From positions 6,200,001 to 6,264,000 of the forward strand of contig NZ_LT629772.1 in the NCBI RefSeq assembly GCF_900105385.1: a stretch of DNA of 64,000 nt, read 5' to 3'. Both the position numbers and the translations under genes were made by a program. The notes under the pieces were generated by a model. It saw nothing but the letters and a program-made list of their open reading frames with translations. It made no database searches and had not been told where the DNA came from. How positions within the stretch are numbered: the stretch's first letter is position 1; every line of letters starts with the position of its first letter. Source of the DNA: Microlunatus soli. GTDB taxonomy: Bacteria > Actinomycetota > Actinomycetes > Propionibacteriales > Propionibacteriaceae. Below, piece by piece: positions 18,840 through 27,984 of this stretch.

Positions 18840-19732
18840 CGTTGGACACGTTTGCCGATCTTCCGCATACCGAGCAACTGCCGCGGCGACGGGACTGGAT
18901 GTTCAAGTCGCTGCGCGGGCCGGCGCGCGCCCTGGTCAACCGGTTCTGGAGCATCAGCATCCATGGCCGGGAACAGTTGCCGCCGCGCGGACCGATGATC
19001 CTGGTCGCCAACCACCTCGGTGTGCTGGACGGACCGCTGCTGGTCATCGCCCACCCGCAGCCGACCTTCGCACTCGCCAAGGTCGAATTGTTCTCCGGGC
19101 CGCTCGGCACCTTGCTGCAATACGTCGGGCAGATCTCCATCGACCGGCGCCGGGCCGACCTGCGGGGTGTGACCCGGGCGATCCATCTGCTGCGGACCGG
19201 CGGAGTCCTGGCGGTCTTCCCCGAAGGCAAGCGGACCGGAGGCGACGTCGCGATGGCCGAGCGCGGTGCGGCGTATCTGGCGATGGTGACCGGCGCACCC
19301 GTGGTGCCGGTGGCGCTGCTCGGGACCCGCGGTCCGGGCAAGACCACCGGTCACGTGCCGGGCTATCGTTCGCCGCTGCACATCGCGTACGGCGCTCCGA
19401 TGCAGGTGCCGCTGGTGCCGTGGCCGCGGACCAAGCTCGCCGTTGCGGAGTGGACCGAGCGGATCCGCCGGCGGCTGGCCGACCACATCGTCGCCTCCGA
19501 GGAACTGACCGGGATGCGGCTGCCCGGACCGCCGATCCCGCGGATCCCGAAACCGGCGCGTAGACTTCTCGCTTTCCGCGCTCGTCGGCAGGCCGCCGCA
19601 TCAGGCAAGAATCGGCATGCCGCCGCATCAGGCACGAAGGGGCGCGCCGTACCGGGTGACGGTCGGCGCGCCGCGTCACGCCCTGAGCACGACGAGCCAC
19701 CGCAACCACTGTCAAGTACGGGTGAACAATGA
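18836..19732 (+). CDS. 1-acyl-sn-glycerol-3-phosphate acyltransferase (PlsC family)
   Basis: 298 residues. NHLGVLD is the catalytic NHx4D box (about 62-68), FPEGKRTGG the glycerol-phosphate motif, and PVVPVALLG the last conserved block. Expected to acylate lysophosphatidate in membrane lipid synthesis. The last ~60 residues are a basic disordered tail containing a short duplicated AAASG(K/T) segment, from a repeated GCCGCCGCATCAGGCA in the DNA. It overlaps cmk and der by 4 nt each. Confidence 0.9.
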   Translation: MTLDTFADLPHTEQLPRRRDWMFKSLRGPARALVNRFWSISIHGREQLPPRGPMILVANHLGVLDGPLLVIAHPQPTFALAKVELFSGPLGTLLQYVGQISIDRRRADLRGVTRAIHLLRTGGVLAVFPEGKRTGGDVAMAERGAAYLAMVTGAPVVPVALLGTRGPGKTTGHVPGYRSPLHIAYGAPMQVPLVPWPRTKLAVAEWTERIRRRLADHIVASEELTGMRLPGPPIPRIPKPARRLLAFRARRQAAASGKNRHAAASGTKGRAVPGDGRRAASRPEHDEPPQPLSSTGEQ

Positions 19733-21111
19733 CCGAATCAGTCGAGTCCGGCAGCATCGAATTCGGGCTCGGTGATGTCGACGGGACCACCGTCGCGCCA
19801 CCGCCGGTGGTCGCCGTGGTCGGCCGGCCGAACGTCGGCAAGTCGACCCTGGTGAACCGGCTGATCGGCCGCCGCGCCGCCGTCGTCCAGGACACGCCGG
19901 GCGTGACCCGGGACCGGGTCTCCTACGACGCGATCTGGAACGGCCGGCAGTTCGTCGTCGTCGACACCGGCGGCTGGGCACCGGACGCGCAGGGGATGGC
20001 AGCCCAGATCGCCGAACAGGCCGAGCTGGCGATCGGGGCCGCCGACGCGGTGGTCTTCGTCGTCGACACGAATGTCGGCATCCTCGACGACGACGAAGCC
20101 GTGGTCCGGGTGCTCCGCCGCAGCAAGAAGCCGGTGCTGCTGGTGGCGAACAAGGTGGACGACCAGCGGGCCGAGGCCGAGGCCGCCGCGATGTGGAATC
20201 TGGGACTCGGCGAGCCGCATCCGGTGTCGGCGCTGACCGGCCGGGGCAGCGGTGACCTGCTGGATGCCATCCTGGATATCCTGCCGGAGGCGCCGAAGGA
20301 GGCCGTCGCCGAGGGCGGGCCGCGTCGGGTCGCGATCGTCGGCAAGCCGAACGTCGGCAAGTCCAGCCTGCTGAACAAACTGGCCGGCGGCAACCGTTCG
20401 GTGGTGGACAACGCGTCCGGCACCACCGTGGACCCGGTCGACGAGCTGGTCGAGGTGGACGGGACGCTCTACAACTTCATCGACACCGCCGGCATCCGGC
20501 GGAAGGTGAAGGAGGCGCAGGGGCATGAGTACTACGCCAGCCTGCGCACCCAGGGTGCGATCGAACGGGCCGAGGTCTGCATCGCGGTGATCGACGCCAG
20601 CGAGCCGCTCACCGAACAAGACGTCAGGATCCTGACAAATGTGGAGGAGTCCGGGCGGGCGCTGCTGATCGCGTTCAACAAGTGGGACCTGACCGACGAG
20701 GAACGGCGGCGTTATCTGACCCGCGAGGTCGAACGGGATCTGGTGCAGTTCGGCTGGGCCGGTGCGGTGAACATGTCCGCGCTGACCGGCCGGCACGTCG
20801 ACCGACTCGGCGAGGCCATCGAGGATGCCTTGCAGGGTTGGGAAACCCGCGTCTCGACAGGGAAGCTGAACGCCTTCCTCGGCCGGCTGGTCGCCGCCCA
20901 CCCGCATCCGGTTCGTGGCGGCAAGCAGTCAAGGATCCTGTTCGGCACCCAGGCCGCGTCGGCGCCGCCGACCTTCATCCTGTTCACCACCGGCAAGCTG
21001 GATCCCAGCTACGTCCGGTTCGTCGAACGTCGGCTGCGTGAGGAGTTCGGCTTCCACGGCAGCCCGATCCATCTGTCGATCCGGCCGCGAGAGAAGCGCA
21101 AGAAGTCCTGA
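19729..21111 (+). CDS. der: Ribosome-associated GTPase Der (EngA)
   Basis: 460 residues with two tandem GTPase domains and a C-terminal KH-like domain. The first G1 is [10 protein letters not shown] (about 32-41), with DTPGVTRD and NKVD. The second is [14 protein letters not shown] (about 204-217), with DTAGIRRK and FNKWDL. The tail PREKRKKS is basic. Der acts in 50S ribosome maturation. The ATG overlaps the preceding stop (ATGA). The gene ends against the NUDIX gene, which runs the other way. Confidence 0.97.
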   Translation: MTESVESGSIEFGLGDVDGTTVAPPPVVAVVGRPNVGKSTLVNRLIGRRAAVVQDTPGVTRDRVSYDAIWNGRQFVVVDTGGWAPDAQGMAAQIAEQAELAIGAADAVVFVVDTNVGILDDDEAVVRVLRRSKKPVLLVANKVDDQRAEAEAAAMWNLGLGEPHPVSALTGRGSGDLLDAILDILPEAPKEAVAEGGPRRVAIVGKPNVGKSSLLNKLAGGNRSVVDNASGTTVDPVDELVEVDGTLYNFIDTAGIRRKVKEAQGHEYYASLRTQGAIERAEVCIAVIDASEPLTEQDVRILTNVEESGRALLIAFNKWDLTDEERRRYLTREVERDLVQFGWAGAVNMSALTGRHVDRLGEAIEDALQGWETRVSTGKLNAFLGRLVAAHPHPVRGGKQSRILFGTQAASAPPTFILFTTGKLDPSYVRFVERRLREEFGFHGSPIHLSIRPREKRKKS

Positions 21112-21537
21112 TCACCGAGCCCGTCGGTGACGCTGCACGAGGCCGACGTCAGGGGCGTCGGGTGACAGCACGGCGCGGGCCGACGGCGTCAGCGGCTCGG
21201 GTAGCCGGTCGGCCCGATACCAGCCGATCGAGGAGATCTCGTCGGGATGATCGATCGTCGGCTCACCCCAGATCTCGTCGGCTCGGAATGCGTGCGCTCG
21301 ATAGCGGGCACCCGACCGGGGATACAGCAGTTCGTAGCTGCCGATCGGTGTGACCGTCGCCGTGGTCAGGCCGGTCTCTTCGCGGAGTTCCCGGACCGCC
21401 GCGTCCGCAGGATCTTCGTCGCTCTCGATCTTCCCGCCGGGAAGTCCGAAGAACCGCAGGCCGTAGTTCTGTCCGACCAGCAGGACCTCGTCCTGATCGT
21501 TGCGGATCAGGACGACGCTGGTCTCCCACTGGTACAT
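21112..21537 (-). CDS. NUDIX hydrolase
   Basis: 141 residues from the ATG before MYQWETSVVLI. The full Nudix box is present: GK(I)ESDEDPADAAVRELREETGL fits Gx5Ex7REUxEExGU. The soluble enzyme hydrolyses a nucleoside diphosphate derivative; the substrate is not readable. A longer reading to 21684 exists, but its extra N-terminus is low quality. It runs towards der and abuts it. The ABM gene is upstream on the same strand, 55 bp away. Confidence 0.85.
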   Translation of the reverse strand: MYQWETSVVLIRNDQDEVLLVGQNYGLRFFGLPGGKIESDEDPADAAVRELREETGLTTATVTPIGSYELLYPRSGARYRAHAFRADEIWGEPTIDHPDEISSIGWYRADRLPEPLTPSARAVLSPDAPDVGLVQRHRRAR

Positions 21538-21592
21538 CGGCCGATGGTCCCAGCCGGCTCCGACAGTCCGGCCGGGAGGTTCGTCGTCCTGA

Positions 21593-21883
21593 TCACTGCG
21601 CGGCGGTCTCGAACCTCGTGAGCACCGGGTCACTGTCCAGCACGTCGCGCAGGTTCGTCGCCCCGTCGCCCTTTCGCCATGCACGGTAGGCGAGATCGTG
21701 CTCCTCGGACTCCCAGAGCTCGTAGGCGACGTAGTGCGCCGGATCGGCGATGTCGGCGAGCAGATCGGCGCGCAGGCAACCTGCGAAGCTCCGCGTGTCC
21801 TTGAGGATCTCGGTGAACAGCGCCGGCCCGTCGACCAGATGGTCGGCAGCGAAGTGCACGTCGAGCAGGGCGGTCATCGGCAT
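21593..21883 (-). CDS. Antibiotic biosynthesis monooxygenase (ABM) domain protein
   Basis: 96 residues with the small ferredoxin-like ABM fold: an opening strand TALLDVHFAA, a central segment CLRADLLADIADPAHYVAYELWESEEHDLAYRAW, and a final helix. Such dimeric proteins are heme-degrading or quinone-type monooxygenases, or simply stress proteins. Start 21883 follows a GGGAG ribosome site; a longer reading to 21922 lacks one. It is probably transcribed with the NUDIX gene. Confidence 0.75.
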   Translation of the reverse strand: MPMTALLDVHFAADHLVDGPALFTEILKDTRSFAGCLRADLLADIADPAHYVAYELWESEEHDLAYRAWRKGDGATNLRDVLDSDPVLTRFETAAQ

Positions 21884-22256
21884 GTCGTCTCCCGTGGTTG
21901 TCGGCTGCTCGGTGTGCAGCAACGAACTGCATGCAGCTACGTCAGGAGGATCAGGCTAGAGCAACCGACCGGGGCACCTGCTGCCGCCGTCCCGTGTAGC
22001 CGATCGACGCTCGGGGAATTCTGGACACAGGTGGCGATTTCGTACGGCGTGCCCCCAGTGCGTGCCGGAAAAGTGGACGAGTGTCCGAGTTTCGCGCGGG
22101 GTCCAGGGCGGATCGATCTTGCCCGGCGCAGGCTCGAACTGCCGGTCTGATGGCGTGAGTGTGGTGCCTGTCCTCGGACCCGGCCGGCGCGGCCGCCCGG
22201 TAGTGGATCAGCCGGTCGGCTGTAGTAGTGTTCCTCCTCGGGCCGAAGGGCCCGAT
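21884..22256. other. Intergenic region before tRNA-Pro
   Basis: No gene seen. A CTGCATGCAG palindrome near 21930 lies upstream of the ABM gene. A TAGTGT hexamer at 22226-22231 is a candidate -10 for the tRNA. Confidence 0.4.
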
Positions 22257-22329
22257 CGGGCTGTAGCGCAGTTGGTAGCGTACCGGTCTGGGGGACCGGG
22301 GGTCGCGGGTTCAAGTCCCGCCAGCCCGA
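22257..22329 (+). tRNA. tRNA-Pro (anticodon GGG)
   Basis: 73 nt. Acceptor arms CGGGCTG and CAGCCCG pair fully, with discriminator A at 22329. The D arm is GCGC-AGTTGGTA-GCGT. The anticodon arm CCGGT-CTGGGGG-ACCGG places GGG at positions 34-36. The T arm contains GGTTCAAGTCC. CCA is not encoded. It reads CCC and CCU proline codons. Confidence 0.95.
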
Positions 22330-22337
22330 CAGTGGTG

Positions 22338-22367
22338 ACGGGGTGTCGATCATGATCGACACCCCGT
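22338..22367 (+). terminator. Hairpin terminator after tRNA-Pro
   Basis: A perfect 30-bp palindrome with 15-bp arms (ACGGGGTGTCGATCA) begins 8 nt after the tRNA. There is only a weak T-tract (TTCGTGT), but the position fits termination. Confidence 0.6.
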
Positions 22368-22405
22368 TCGTGTCTCCCGATCCGGACCGTGGACGTTGCT
22401 CGCAC

Positions 22406-22822
22406 TCACCGGGCGAACGGGAAGATCGGCTCGGTCCAACCGAGCGGGGGATCCTGATCATCCACGGTCAGCAGCCCCACGACATCGGCCACCCCCGGAC
22501 CGATCACCCGGCCGTCACCCAGGCAGCATCGCACCAGGACGCCGCGCTCGCCGGCAAACCAGATCAGCGCACCGCGCGCTGCCACGCCGGTCCGGACAGA
22601 CCCGTTGTCGCAGAACCAGGCGAACGCTTCGTCGGCCGTGTTCCACCGGTCGTCGCGGACGAACCCGTACGCGAGCCGCTGGAACTTCCACGTCCATCCC
22701 TCCCAGGCGGCACTGCCGATCCGGCCCTTCTGCCAGTGCAGAGCTTCGTCGACCGAGCGCGGGGTCGGCCGCTGCGGAGGTGTGCCCTGCGAGGGTCTGC
22801 CCTGCCGATCCTGGACTGTCAT
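22406..22822 (-). CDS. Hypothetical protein, resembles a degenerate CHAP/NlpC-type cell-wall protein
   Basis: 138 residues. The pattern WEGWTWKFQRLAYGFV...TADEAFAWF...GALIWFAG...LGDGRVIGPG...LGWTEPIFPFAR resembles small secreted peptidoglycan-hydrolase-like proteins, whose usual forms have a catalytic Cys near the start and a GHVAISLG block. Here both the Cys and the His positions appear replaced (LVRCCLGDG), and no signal peptide is visible, so it is probably not catalytic. It follows the AfsR-like gene on the same strand by 55 bp. Family assignment is weak. Confidence 0.45.
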   Translation of the reverse strand: MTVQDRQGRPSQGTPPQRPTPRSVDEALHWQKGRIGSAAWEGWTWKFQRLAYGFVRDDRWNTADEAFAWFCDNGSVRTGVAARGALIWFAGERGVLVRCCLGDGRVIGPGVADVVGLLTVDDQDPPLGWTEPIFPFAR

Positions 22823-22877
22823 CGCATCAGCATCCCGGTCGGCCGCACACGACCTGCACATCAGCCCGCACATCCAG

Positions 22878-25796
22878 TCAGCCCGGAGCGAGCCCCGGTA
22901 CGACTTGGTGTCCCGATGCCCGCAGCTGCGCGAGCCGATCCGCAACCGCGGCCGCCTTCGCCTGCTGATCGGCGACCTGCCAGGCCCGGATGCTGCGTTG
23001 CAGGCAGCCCACCGCCTGAGCCTGCGAATCCGCCTGAACCGCCTCGGCCATCGCCGACCAGGCCTCGGCCTGAGCGGCCGGATCGGCCAACCGGCGACCG
23101 GCGGCCAACGCCTCCCGGAACTGTCGCCGGGCACCGGTGTCGTCGCCGCTGGCCAGCTTCAACCGTCCGAGCCGGGTACTGGCGTAGCCGGCGCAGCGGT
23201 GGTCGCCGAGGTCCAGGAAGATCCGCAACGCCGACTCGAGTTTGCGCTCACCGGCAGCGATCTCGCCGCGGCGGGCATGCACCTCGGCGTACCGTCGCAG
23301 CACCTGGGCCTGCCGGTGGCGGTCTCCGGACGCGGCCGCAGCGGCGGTGGCCCGCTCCAGCACCGGCATCGCCCGGTCGTACTCTCCGCGAGCCAGATGC
23401 ACCAGCGCCAAGGCGTTGTGCGCGGCGGCGATGCCGGCCGGATGGTCGGCGCGGGTGAACCAGTCCAGGGCCTCGCCGCAGCGCCGCCGGGTCCGATCGG
23501 TGACCGTACCGCGCATCTCGTCGGCGACCACCAGGCCGATCGAGGCGAAACCGGCGCCGACCCACTCCCGTACGGCGACGAACCGTTGCAGACTCTCCGC
23601 CAGCGCATCGGCCGCCTCATCGGGAGCATCGCGATACAACGCCACCTGGCCGATGTCGCGCAGGATGCAACCGAGGCCGAAGTCGTCGCCGGCGGCCCGG
23701 GTCGGGGCCAGCACCTGTTCGAGTCCGGAGATCCAGGCACTGGTGTGGCCGCGCAGATCGAAGTACGGAGACCAGGCCAGGATCAGCCGCGAGGCCAGAT
23801 CGGCGCAGTCGTGTCGAAGCGCCGAGGCGACCATCGCATCCAGCCGGCGGCGTTCACCGTCGTACCAGGCGTCCGGCGCGGCGCGGATCTCGGCCAGCGT
23901 CCCGGCGTCGACGTCGGGTGGCGGCAGGTCGGGCTGCGGCCCGAAGTAGCTGGATGGCAGGGCGGCGGCAGCCAGACCGCTGACCCCGAGCCAACTGGTC
24001 AGCATCGCCCGGACGTTGCCGCCGACGTCCTCACCGATCTCGTCGGCCCACCGGCGGGCGTGGAAACGCAACAGGTCATGCATCAGATAGCTGACCCGGC
24101 CGTCGGGCGATCGGTCGACCCGCAGCAGATTCTGTTCCAGCAACGCCTCCGCGCCGTCGTCACCGGCTGCGACATCGACAGTCAGCCCGCTGAACTCGCC
24201 GACCTCCAGGGTGCCCAGCGTCCGAAACCCGCGTGCCGCGGCAGCACCGAGGGTCGAACAGCTCAGCTGCGCGGTGGAGGAGAACGCGATCTCGCCGAGG
24301 GTGAGCTCGTTCAGCGCCCGACTCGGATCGGACAGCCGCCGCGCCAATGCCCGTACGCTCAGGTCGGGACGGCGGACCAGCCGGCCACCGGCGATCCGGA
24401 TCGCCAACGGATGGCAACCGCACGCATCCGCCAGCAGCAGCCGCTCGGACGGCTCGGCGATCCCGGCCACCCGACCGACCATCTCGGCTGCGTCGTCGAT
24501 GCTGAGCACGTCGAGGTCGAGCAGCTCGGCGCCGGTCACCTCGGTCAGCCGCCGGCGCGAACTGACCAGTACCGCGGAATCGCCGGTCCCGGGCAGCAGG
24601 GGTGTCAGTTGTTCGGCACTGCCGGCGTCGTCGACCACCACCAGCAGCCGCCGGTTCGCCAGTTCCGACCGCAGCAACGCCGCCGCCCGCCCCAACTCCG
24701 CCGACGGGTTACTGATGCCCAACGCCGCGAGCACCTCGGTCACCGCGAACGCCGGCGACAGCGGTGTACTGGTGCCACGCAGGTCGAGGTAGATCTGCCC
24801 GTCGGGATAGGCCTGGCGGAGCTGGTGCGCCGCGTGCGTCACGAACGCCGTCTTGCCGACTCCGGGTGGGCCGGTGACGATCAACACCGCCGGCCGGTCC
24901 TCGGGCCGACGGTTGAACAGCGCGACGGTCTCGGCCAGCTGGTCGTCGCGACCGCTGAAGTCGGCAACGTCCTGGGGCAGCTGAGCAGGCGAATCGGCCC
25001 GCCGCTCGTGCCCGCCGGTGAGCATCGGGACGACGGTCAGGCCGGATTCGGTGGGATCGTCGCGGACCTGGCGTTCCAGCTCCTGCAACTCGGGCCCGGG
25101 TTCGGTCCCCAGATCATCGGCCAGCAGCTGCCGGGCATCGGCCAGTGACTGGACGGCCTGGGAGACCATGCCGCCGGCCAGGCAGCAGCGCACCAACTGG
25201 CACCAGGCGGTCTCGTCATAGGGGTCGGTGTCCAGCCGACCGCGAACCAGCCCCGCAGCCTGCCACGGATCGCCGAATTCGAGGTTCAGCCGTACGGCCA
25301 GATCCAGGCATTCGGTGTGCAGCAGCTCCCAGCGCGCGATCTGTGGAGCCCAGGCCGAGCAGATCGGCAGATCCTCGAACGGCGATCCTCGCCACAGCGC
25401 CAATGCCTCGTTGATCAACGGCAAGGCGTCCTGTGGTTGCTGCACCGACACCAGATGGCGGGCTTCGGCCAGCAATTCGTCCACCCGGCTGGTGTCCAAC
25501 AACTGCGGACTGATCGCGATCTGATAGCCACCGTTGCGGGTCTCCACCCGGGATCGCAATCCGGTGGCGGCGATCGCCCGTCGCACCGCTCCGACGTGGT
25601 TACGCAGATTGGCCGCAGCCGATTTGGGTGGGCGTTCGTCCCAGAGGTTGTCGGCGATCGTGTCGAAGGCGACGTACCGGTTCGGATGCTGCAGCAGGGT
25701 GGCGAGCAGTTGCTGGGCGCGGGTCCCCGGCAGCACGCTTCGAGCGGGCTCGCCGTTGATCAACATCGTGCCGAGCAGCTGAAATTCGAGTACCAC
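22878..25796 (-). CDS. AfsR/SARP-type transcriptional regulator (BTAD, NB-ARC, TPR)
   Basis: 972 residues. Residues ~1-95 are an OmpR-like winged helix (LPGTRAQQLLATLLQHPNR), and ~100-245 a BTAD helical domain. An NB-ARC/STAND ATPase follows, with P-loop GPPGVGKT near 305 and Walker B LLVVVDDAG. The C-terminal third is TPR-like (AGIAAAHNALALVHLARGEYDRAM). AfsR proteins activate secondary metabolism or stress genes in response to ATP and phosphorylation. No biosynthetic cluster is adjacent, so the target is unknown. GTG start; TATTCT at 25823-25828 (minus strand) is a candidate -10. Confidence 0.92.
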   Translation of the reverse strand: MVLEFQLLGTMLINGEPARSVLPGTRAQQLLATLLQHPNRYVAFDTIADNLWDERPPKSAAANLRNHVGAVRRAIAATGLRSRVETRNGGYQIAISPQLLDTSRVDELLAEARHLVSVQQPQDALPLINEALALWRGSPFEDLPICSAWAPQIARWELLHTECLDLAVRLNLEFGDPWQAAGLVRGRLDTDPYDETAWCQLVRCCLAGGMVSQAVQSLADARQLLADDLGTEPGPELQELERQVRDDPTESGLTVVPMLTGGHERRADSPAQLPQDVADFSGRDDQLAETVALFNRRPEDRPAVLIVTGPPGVGKTAFVTHAAHQLRQAYPDGQIYLDLRGTSTPLSPAFAVTEVLAALGISNPSAELGRAAALLRSELANRRLLVVVDDAGSAEQLTPLLPGTGDSAVLVSSRRRLTEVTGAELLDLDVLSIDDAAEMVGRVAGIAEPSERLLLADACGCHPLAIRIAGGRLVRRPDLSVRALARRLSDPSRALNELTLGEIAFSSTAQLSCSTLGAAAARGFRTLGTLEVGEFSGLTVDVAAGDDGAEALLEQNLLRVDRSPDGRVSYLMHDLLRFHARRWADEIGEDVGGNVRAMLTSWLGVSGLAAAALPSSYFGPQPDLPPPDVDAGTLAEIRAAPDAWYDGERRRLDAMVASALRHDCADLASRLILAWSPYFDLRGHTSAWISGLEQVLAPTRAAGDDFGLGCILRDIGQVALYRDAPDEAADALAESLQRFVAVREWVGAGFASIGLVVADEMRGTVTDRTRRRCGEALDWFTRADHPAGIAAAHNALALVHLARGEYDRAMPVLERATAAAAASGDRHRQAQVLRRYAEVHARRGEIAAGERKLESALRIFLDLGDHRCAGYASTRLGRLKLASGDDTGARRQFREALAAGRRLADPAAQAEAWSAMAEAVQADSQAQAVGCLQRSIRAWQVADQQAKAAAVADRLAQLRASGHQVVPGLAPG

Positions 25797-25927
25797 TCCC
25801 GGACCCCCTCGACTTGCAACGGAGAATAGACGATCGCCAGGCCAGCTAGAACCGTCGCCAGGGGCCGTGGAAGTGAACTTCGGCGGTCACCCAGCTGCCT
25901 TGTACCGGGGCCCGGGAGTGGCCAGGG

Positions 25928-26992
25928 TCAGCGGTTCCGGGCGAGCAGCTCCCGTACCGACTGCACCGCGATCGGGCGCCTGGTGGTGCCGCCGGAACCG
26001 GTGATCGTGGTGGCCGCGAACAAGGAGTTGTAGATCGCCTCCTCGGTGGCGTCCAGAGTGGCCCGGAACAGCGGTGACGGATCGGAGCCTTGCTGTGCAG
26101 CTGTGCCTGGTCCTGCGGGGATCGGTCGGTCGGTGCGGTCACGACCGGTGGCAAAGGCGATCGCGATGTCGCCGCTGCCGTTGCTGTAGGACGATCCGGT
26201 GCGGGCCATCGCAAAGATCGCCCGGGCGCCGATCCGGTCCAAGGTCCGGGTGTCGACCGGTGCATCGGTGCCGACGATGATCATGCAGGAACCATCTCCG
26301 GACTCGGTCCGCCGATCGTCGTGCTCCGGGACCAGTTCGGGAGCGATCGGCACACCGTCGATCCGCAGCGAACCGCCGTAGTTGGTCTGCACCAGGACGC
26401 CGAGGGTGTGTCCGTCGACGATCCGGGACGAGGTGCCGATGCCGGCCTTCCAGCCGAACGCGACCGTCCCGGTGCCGGCGCCGACCGACCCCTCGGCGAC
26501 GGGTCCGCCGGTTGCCTCCCGGATAGCCCGGACGACGTGCTGGGCCGTGACGTGTCGGCCGCGGATGTCGTTCAGCGTGCTGTCGTTGGTCTCGCCGACG
26601 ATGGCGTTGATCGACACCGCTTCCTCGTTGCCCGGCTGGGCCAACGTCCAGTCCAGGATGCCGTCGATGCCCGCGGCGACGCTCAACGTATTGGTCAACA
26701 CGATCGGTGTCTCGATGCAGCCGAGTTCGTTGACCTGGATCGCGCCGGCGGTCTTGCCGAAACCGTTGCCGACATGGACGGCGCCGGCGACCTTGTCGGC
26801 GAACAGGTTGCCGCCGTGCGGAAGCACCGCCGTCACCCCGGTCCGGACGGCGGCGCCCTCGATCAGCGTGACCTGCCCGACGAGGACCCCGGGCACGTCG
26901 GTGATCGCGTTCAGCGGGCCGGGAGCAAGATCACCGGGGGCGACACCGAGATCACGGGCCCGATACATGGTTGGCCGGGATGAACTGATCAT
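25928..26992 (-). CDS. P1 family (S58) aminopeptidase, DmpA/BapA-like
   Basis: 354 residues. DmpA-type enzymes are Ntn hydrolases that cleave themselves before a nucleophilic Ser. Here SGDGSCMIIVGTDAP places it at Ser235, giving an alpha chain of ~234 and a beta chain of ~120 residues. Conserved N-terminal blocks ITDVPGVLVGQVTL, TAVLPHGGNLFADKVAGAVHVGNGFGK and NDIRGRHVT are all present. Substrates in the family include D-Ala amides and beta-peptides. No signal peptide, so cytoplasmic. The ATG follows GAGGATGG. Confidence 0.9.
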   Translation of the reverse strand: MISSSRPTMYRARDLGVAPGDLAPGPLNAITDVPGVLVGQVTLIEGAAVRTGVTAVLPHGGNLFADKVAGAVHVGNGFGKTAGAIQVNELGCIETPIVLTNTLSVAAGIDGILDWTLAQPGNEEAVSINAIVGETNDSTLNDIRGRHVTAQHVVRAIREATGGPVAEGSVGAGTGTVAFGWKAGIGTSSRIVDGHTLGVLVQTNYGGSLRIDGVPIAPELVPEHDDRRTESGDGSCMIIVGTDAPVDTRTLDRIGARAIFAMARTGSSYSNGSGDIAIAFATGRDRTDRPIPAGPGTAAQQGSDPSPLFRATLDATEEAIYNSLFAATTITGSGGTTRRPIAVQSVRELLARNR

Positions 26993-27072
26993 GGGTCCAT
27001 CCTCGCCTATTGTTGCGTCCGTCCGGTCGGATTCGACCGAAGACGACGGCCGTCCGGCGAAGGGAAACGATC

Positions 27073-27334
27073 ATGCTCGTGGCGGGTCTGGGGCGCGTTC
27101 AACCAGGGCTTCTACAACCTGTTCCTGGGGATCATCGCACTGATCGGCGTCGGGCTGGTGATCGGTGGCCAGCCGGAAGCCGGGGTGGCGCTCTGCCTGG
27201 CCGGCACCGGGTCGATGACCGCTGCCGCGCTCGTACTGTTCGTGTCCTCGCCGAGGCTGCGCAGCTCGGCGATCAAACAGGGCACGCTGCCGCTGCTGGC
27301 CGTGCTCGGGTTGATCATCGCGCTGCTGATCTGA
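27073..27334 (+). pseudogene. DUF1304 membrane protein gene with internal deletion
   Basis: A good ribosome site (GAAGGGAA) and ATG 27073 start MLVAG, the usual opening of DUF1304. The conserved body FNQGFYNLFLGIIALIG...GSMTAAALVLFVSSPRL...QGTLPLLAVLGLI is in another frame (codons in phase with TGC 27074) and ends at TGA 27332-27334. Typical members have ~50 residues between these parts, including the second helix, which are missing here. The gene therefore looks broken by a deletion. The family is a small inner-membrane protein of unknown function. Confidence 0.6.
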
Positions 27335-27352
27335 ACGGCGCACCGCTGTCGA

Positions 27353-27943
27353 TCAGAGCGGATGGTGGCCGGTCAACCAGCCGACGATCGTGCGCAGCTC
27401 GGAGGTGGTACGACGCCGGTTGCTCGACTCGGACAGATGAGCGGCGTCGATGACCGACTGGATCCAACGGGCCGTGGGGGCGGGACGGAACGGCAGTGAC
27501 CGCCCCGGCTTGCGGGCCGAACGCCGCAGCAGTGCGGTCAGCGCCCGTCGGATCAGGTCGTCGGTCTCGGTCAGTACGGCTGCCAATTGCGGGTCCCGGT
27601 TGACCTGGAGCAGGGCCGCCGATGTCAGACCGGGGGACAGCGGGTCGGCGACCTCGGCGATCAGGTGATCGGTGATCATCTGCACCCCGGCATCCGGATC
27701 GGCCTCGGCCGTGGCGGCCGCACTGAGCTCGGTGATCCGGGGCAGGTCGTCGGCGAAGATCGCCCGGAACAGTTCCTGCTTGGTGCCGAAGTAGTGGAAC
27801 AGTGTGCCGGATCCGATCCCTGCTCGACGGCAGACGGCAGCGGTGCTGGTGCCCTCAACGCCGTTGGCGGCGAACTCGATCGCGGCAGCGGCGACGATCT
27901 CCGCCCGCCGGGCGGCATGGACTTCCGGGTTGACGGTACGCAT
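27353..27943 (-). CDS. TetR family transcriptional regulator
   Basis: 196 residues from ATG 27943. The N-terminal HTH has AAAIEFAANGVEGTSTAAVCRRAGIGSGTLFHYFGTKQELFRAIF, the TetR signature, followed by an all-helical ligand domain. A longer reading would begin at 27964, but it crosses the -10 hexamer (TATTAT) and an operator-like palindrome, so 27943 is preferred. It is divergent from a membrane-protein gene whose -10 lies 20 bp away, so that gene is the likely target along with itself. Confidence 0.88.
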   Translation of the reverse strand: MRTVNPEVHAARRAEIVAAAAIEFAANGVEGTSTAAVCRRAGIGSGTLFHYFGTKQELFRAIFADDLPRITELSAAATAEADPDAGVQMITDHLIAEVADPLSPGLTSAALLQVNRDPQLAAVLTETDDLIRRALTALLRRSARKPGRSLPFRPAPTARWIQSVIDAAHLSESSNRRRTTSELRTIVGWLTGHHPL

Positions 27944-27945
27944 CG

Positions 27946-27962
27946 GGCTCAATAATAGAGCC
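27946..27962. promoter_or_regulatory. Putative TetR operator
   Basis: GGCTC-AATAATA-GAGCC, a perfect 5-bp-arm inverted repeat. Its centre (TATTAT on the minus strand, 27952-27957) is the likely -10 of the TetR gene, so binding would block that gene's own promoter. Confidence 0.5.
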
Positions 27963-27972
27963 ACTGCTCTGC

Positions 27973-27978
27973 TAATAT
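27973..27978 (+). promoter_or_regulatory. Probable -10 of the membrane-protein gene (leaderless)
   Basis: TAATAT lies 6 nt before ATG 27985 with no ribosome site. Confidence 0.5.
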
Positions 27979-27984
27979 CGAATC

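Noticed and set aside
21937-22461. Minus-strand ORF containing RDLNPRPPVPQTG and a second reading with GLEPATPGPPDRYATN
   Set aside because: This is the well-known spurious translation of a tRNA gene in antisense; the DNA is tRNA-Pro.
22605-25148. Long plus-strand open frame opposite the AfsR-like gene
   Set aside because: It is the GC-driven antisense shadow of a gene with clear winged-helix, BTAD and NB-ARC domains.
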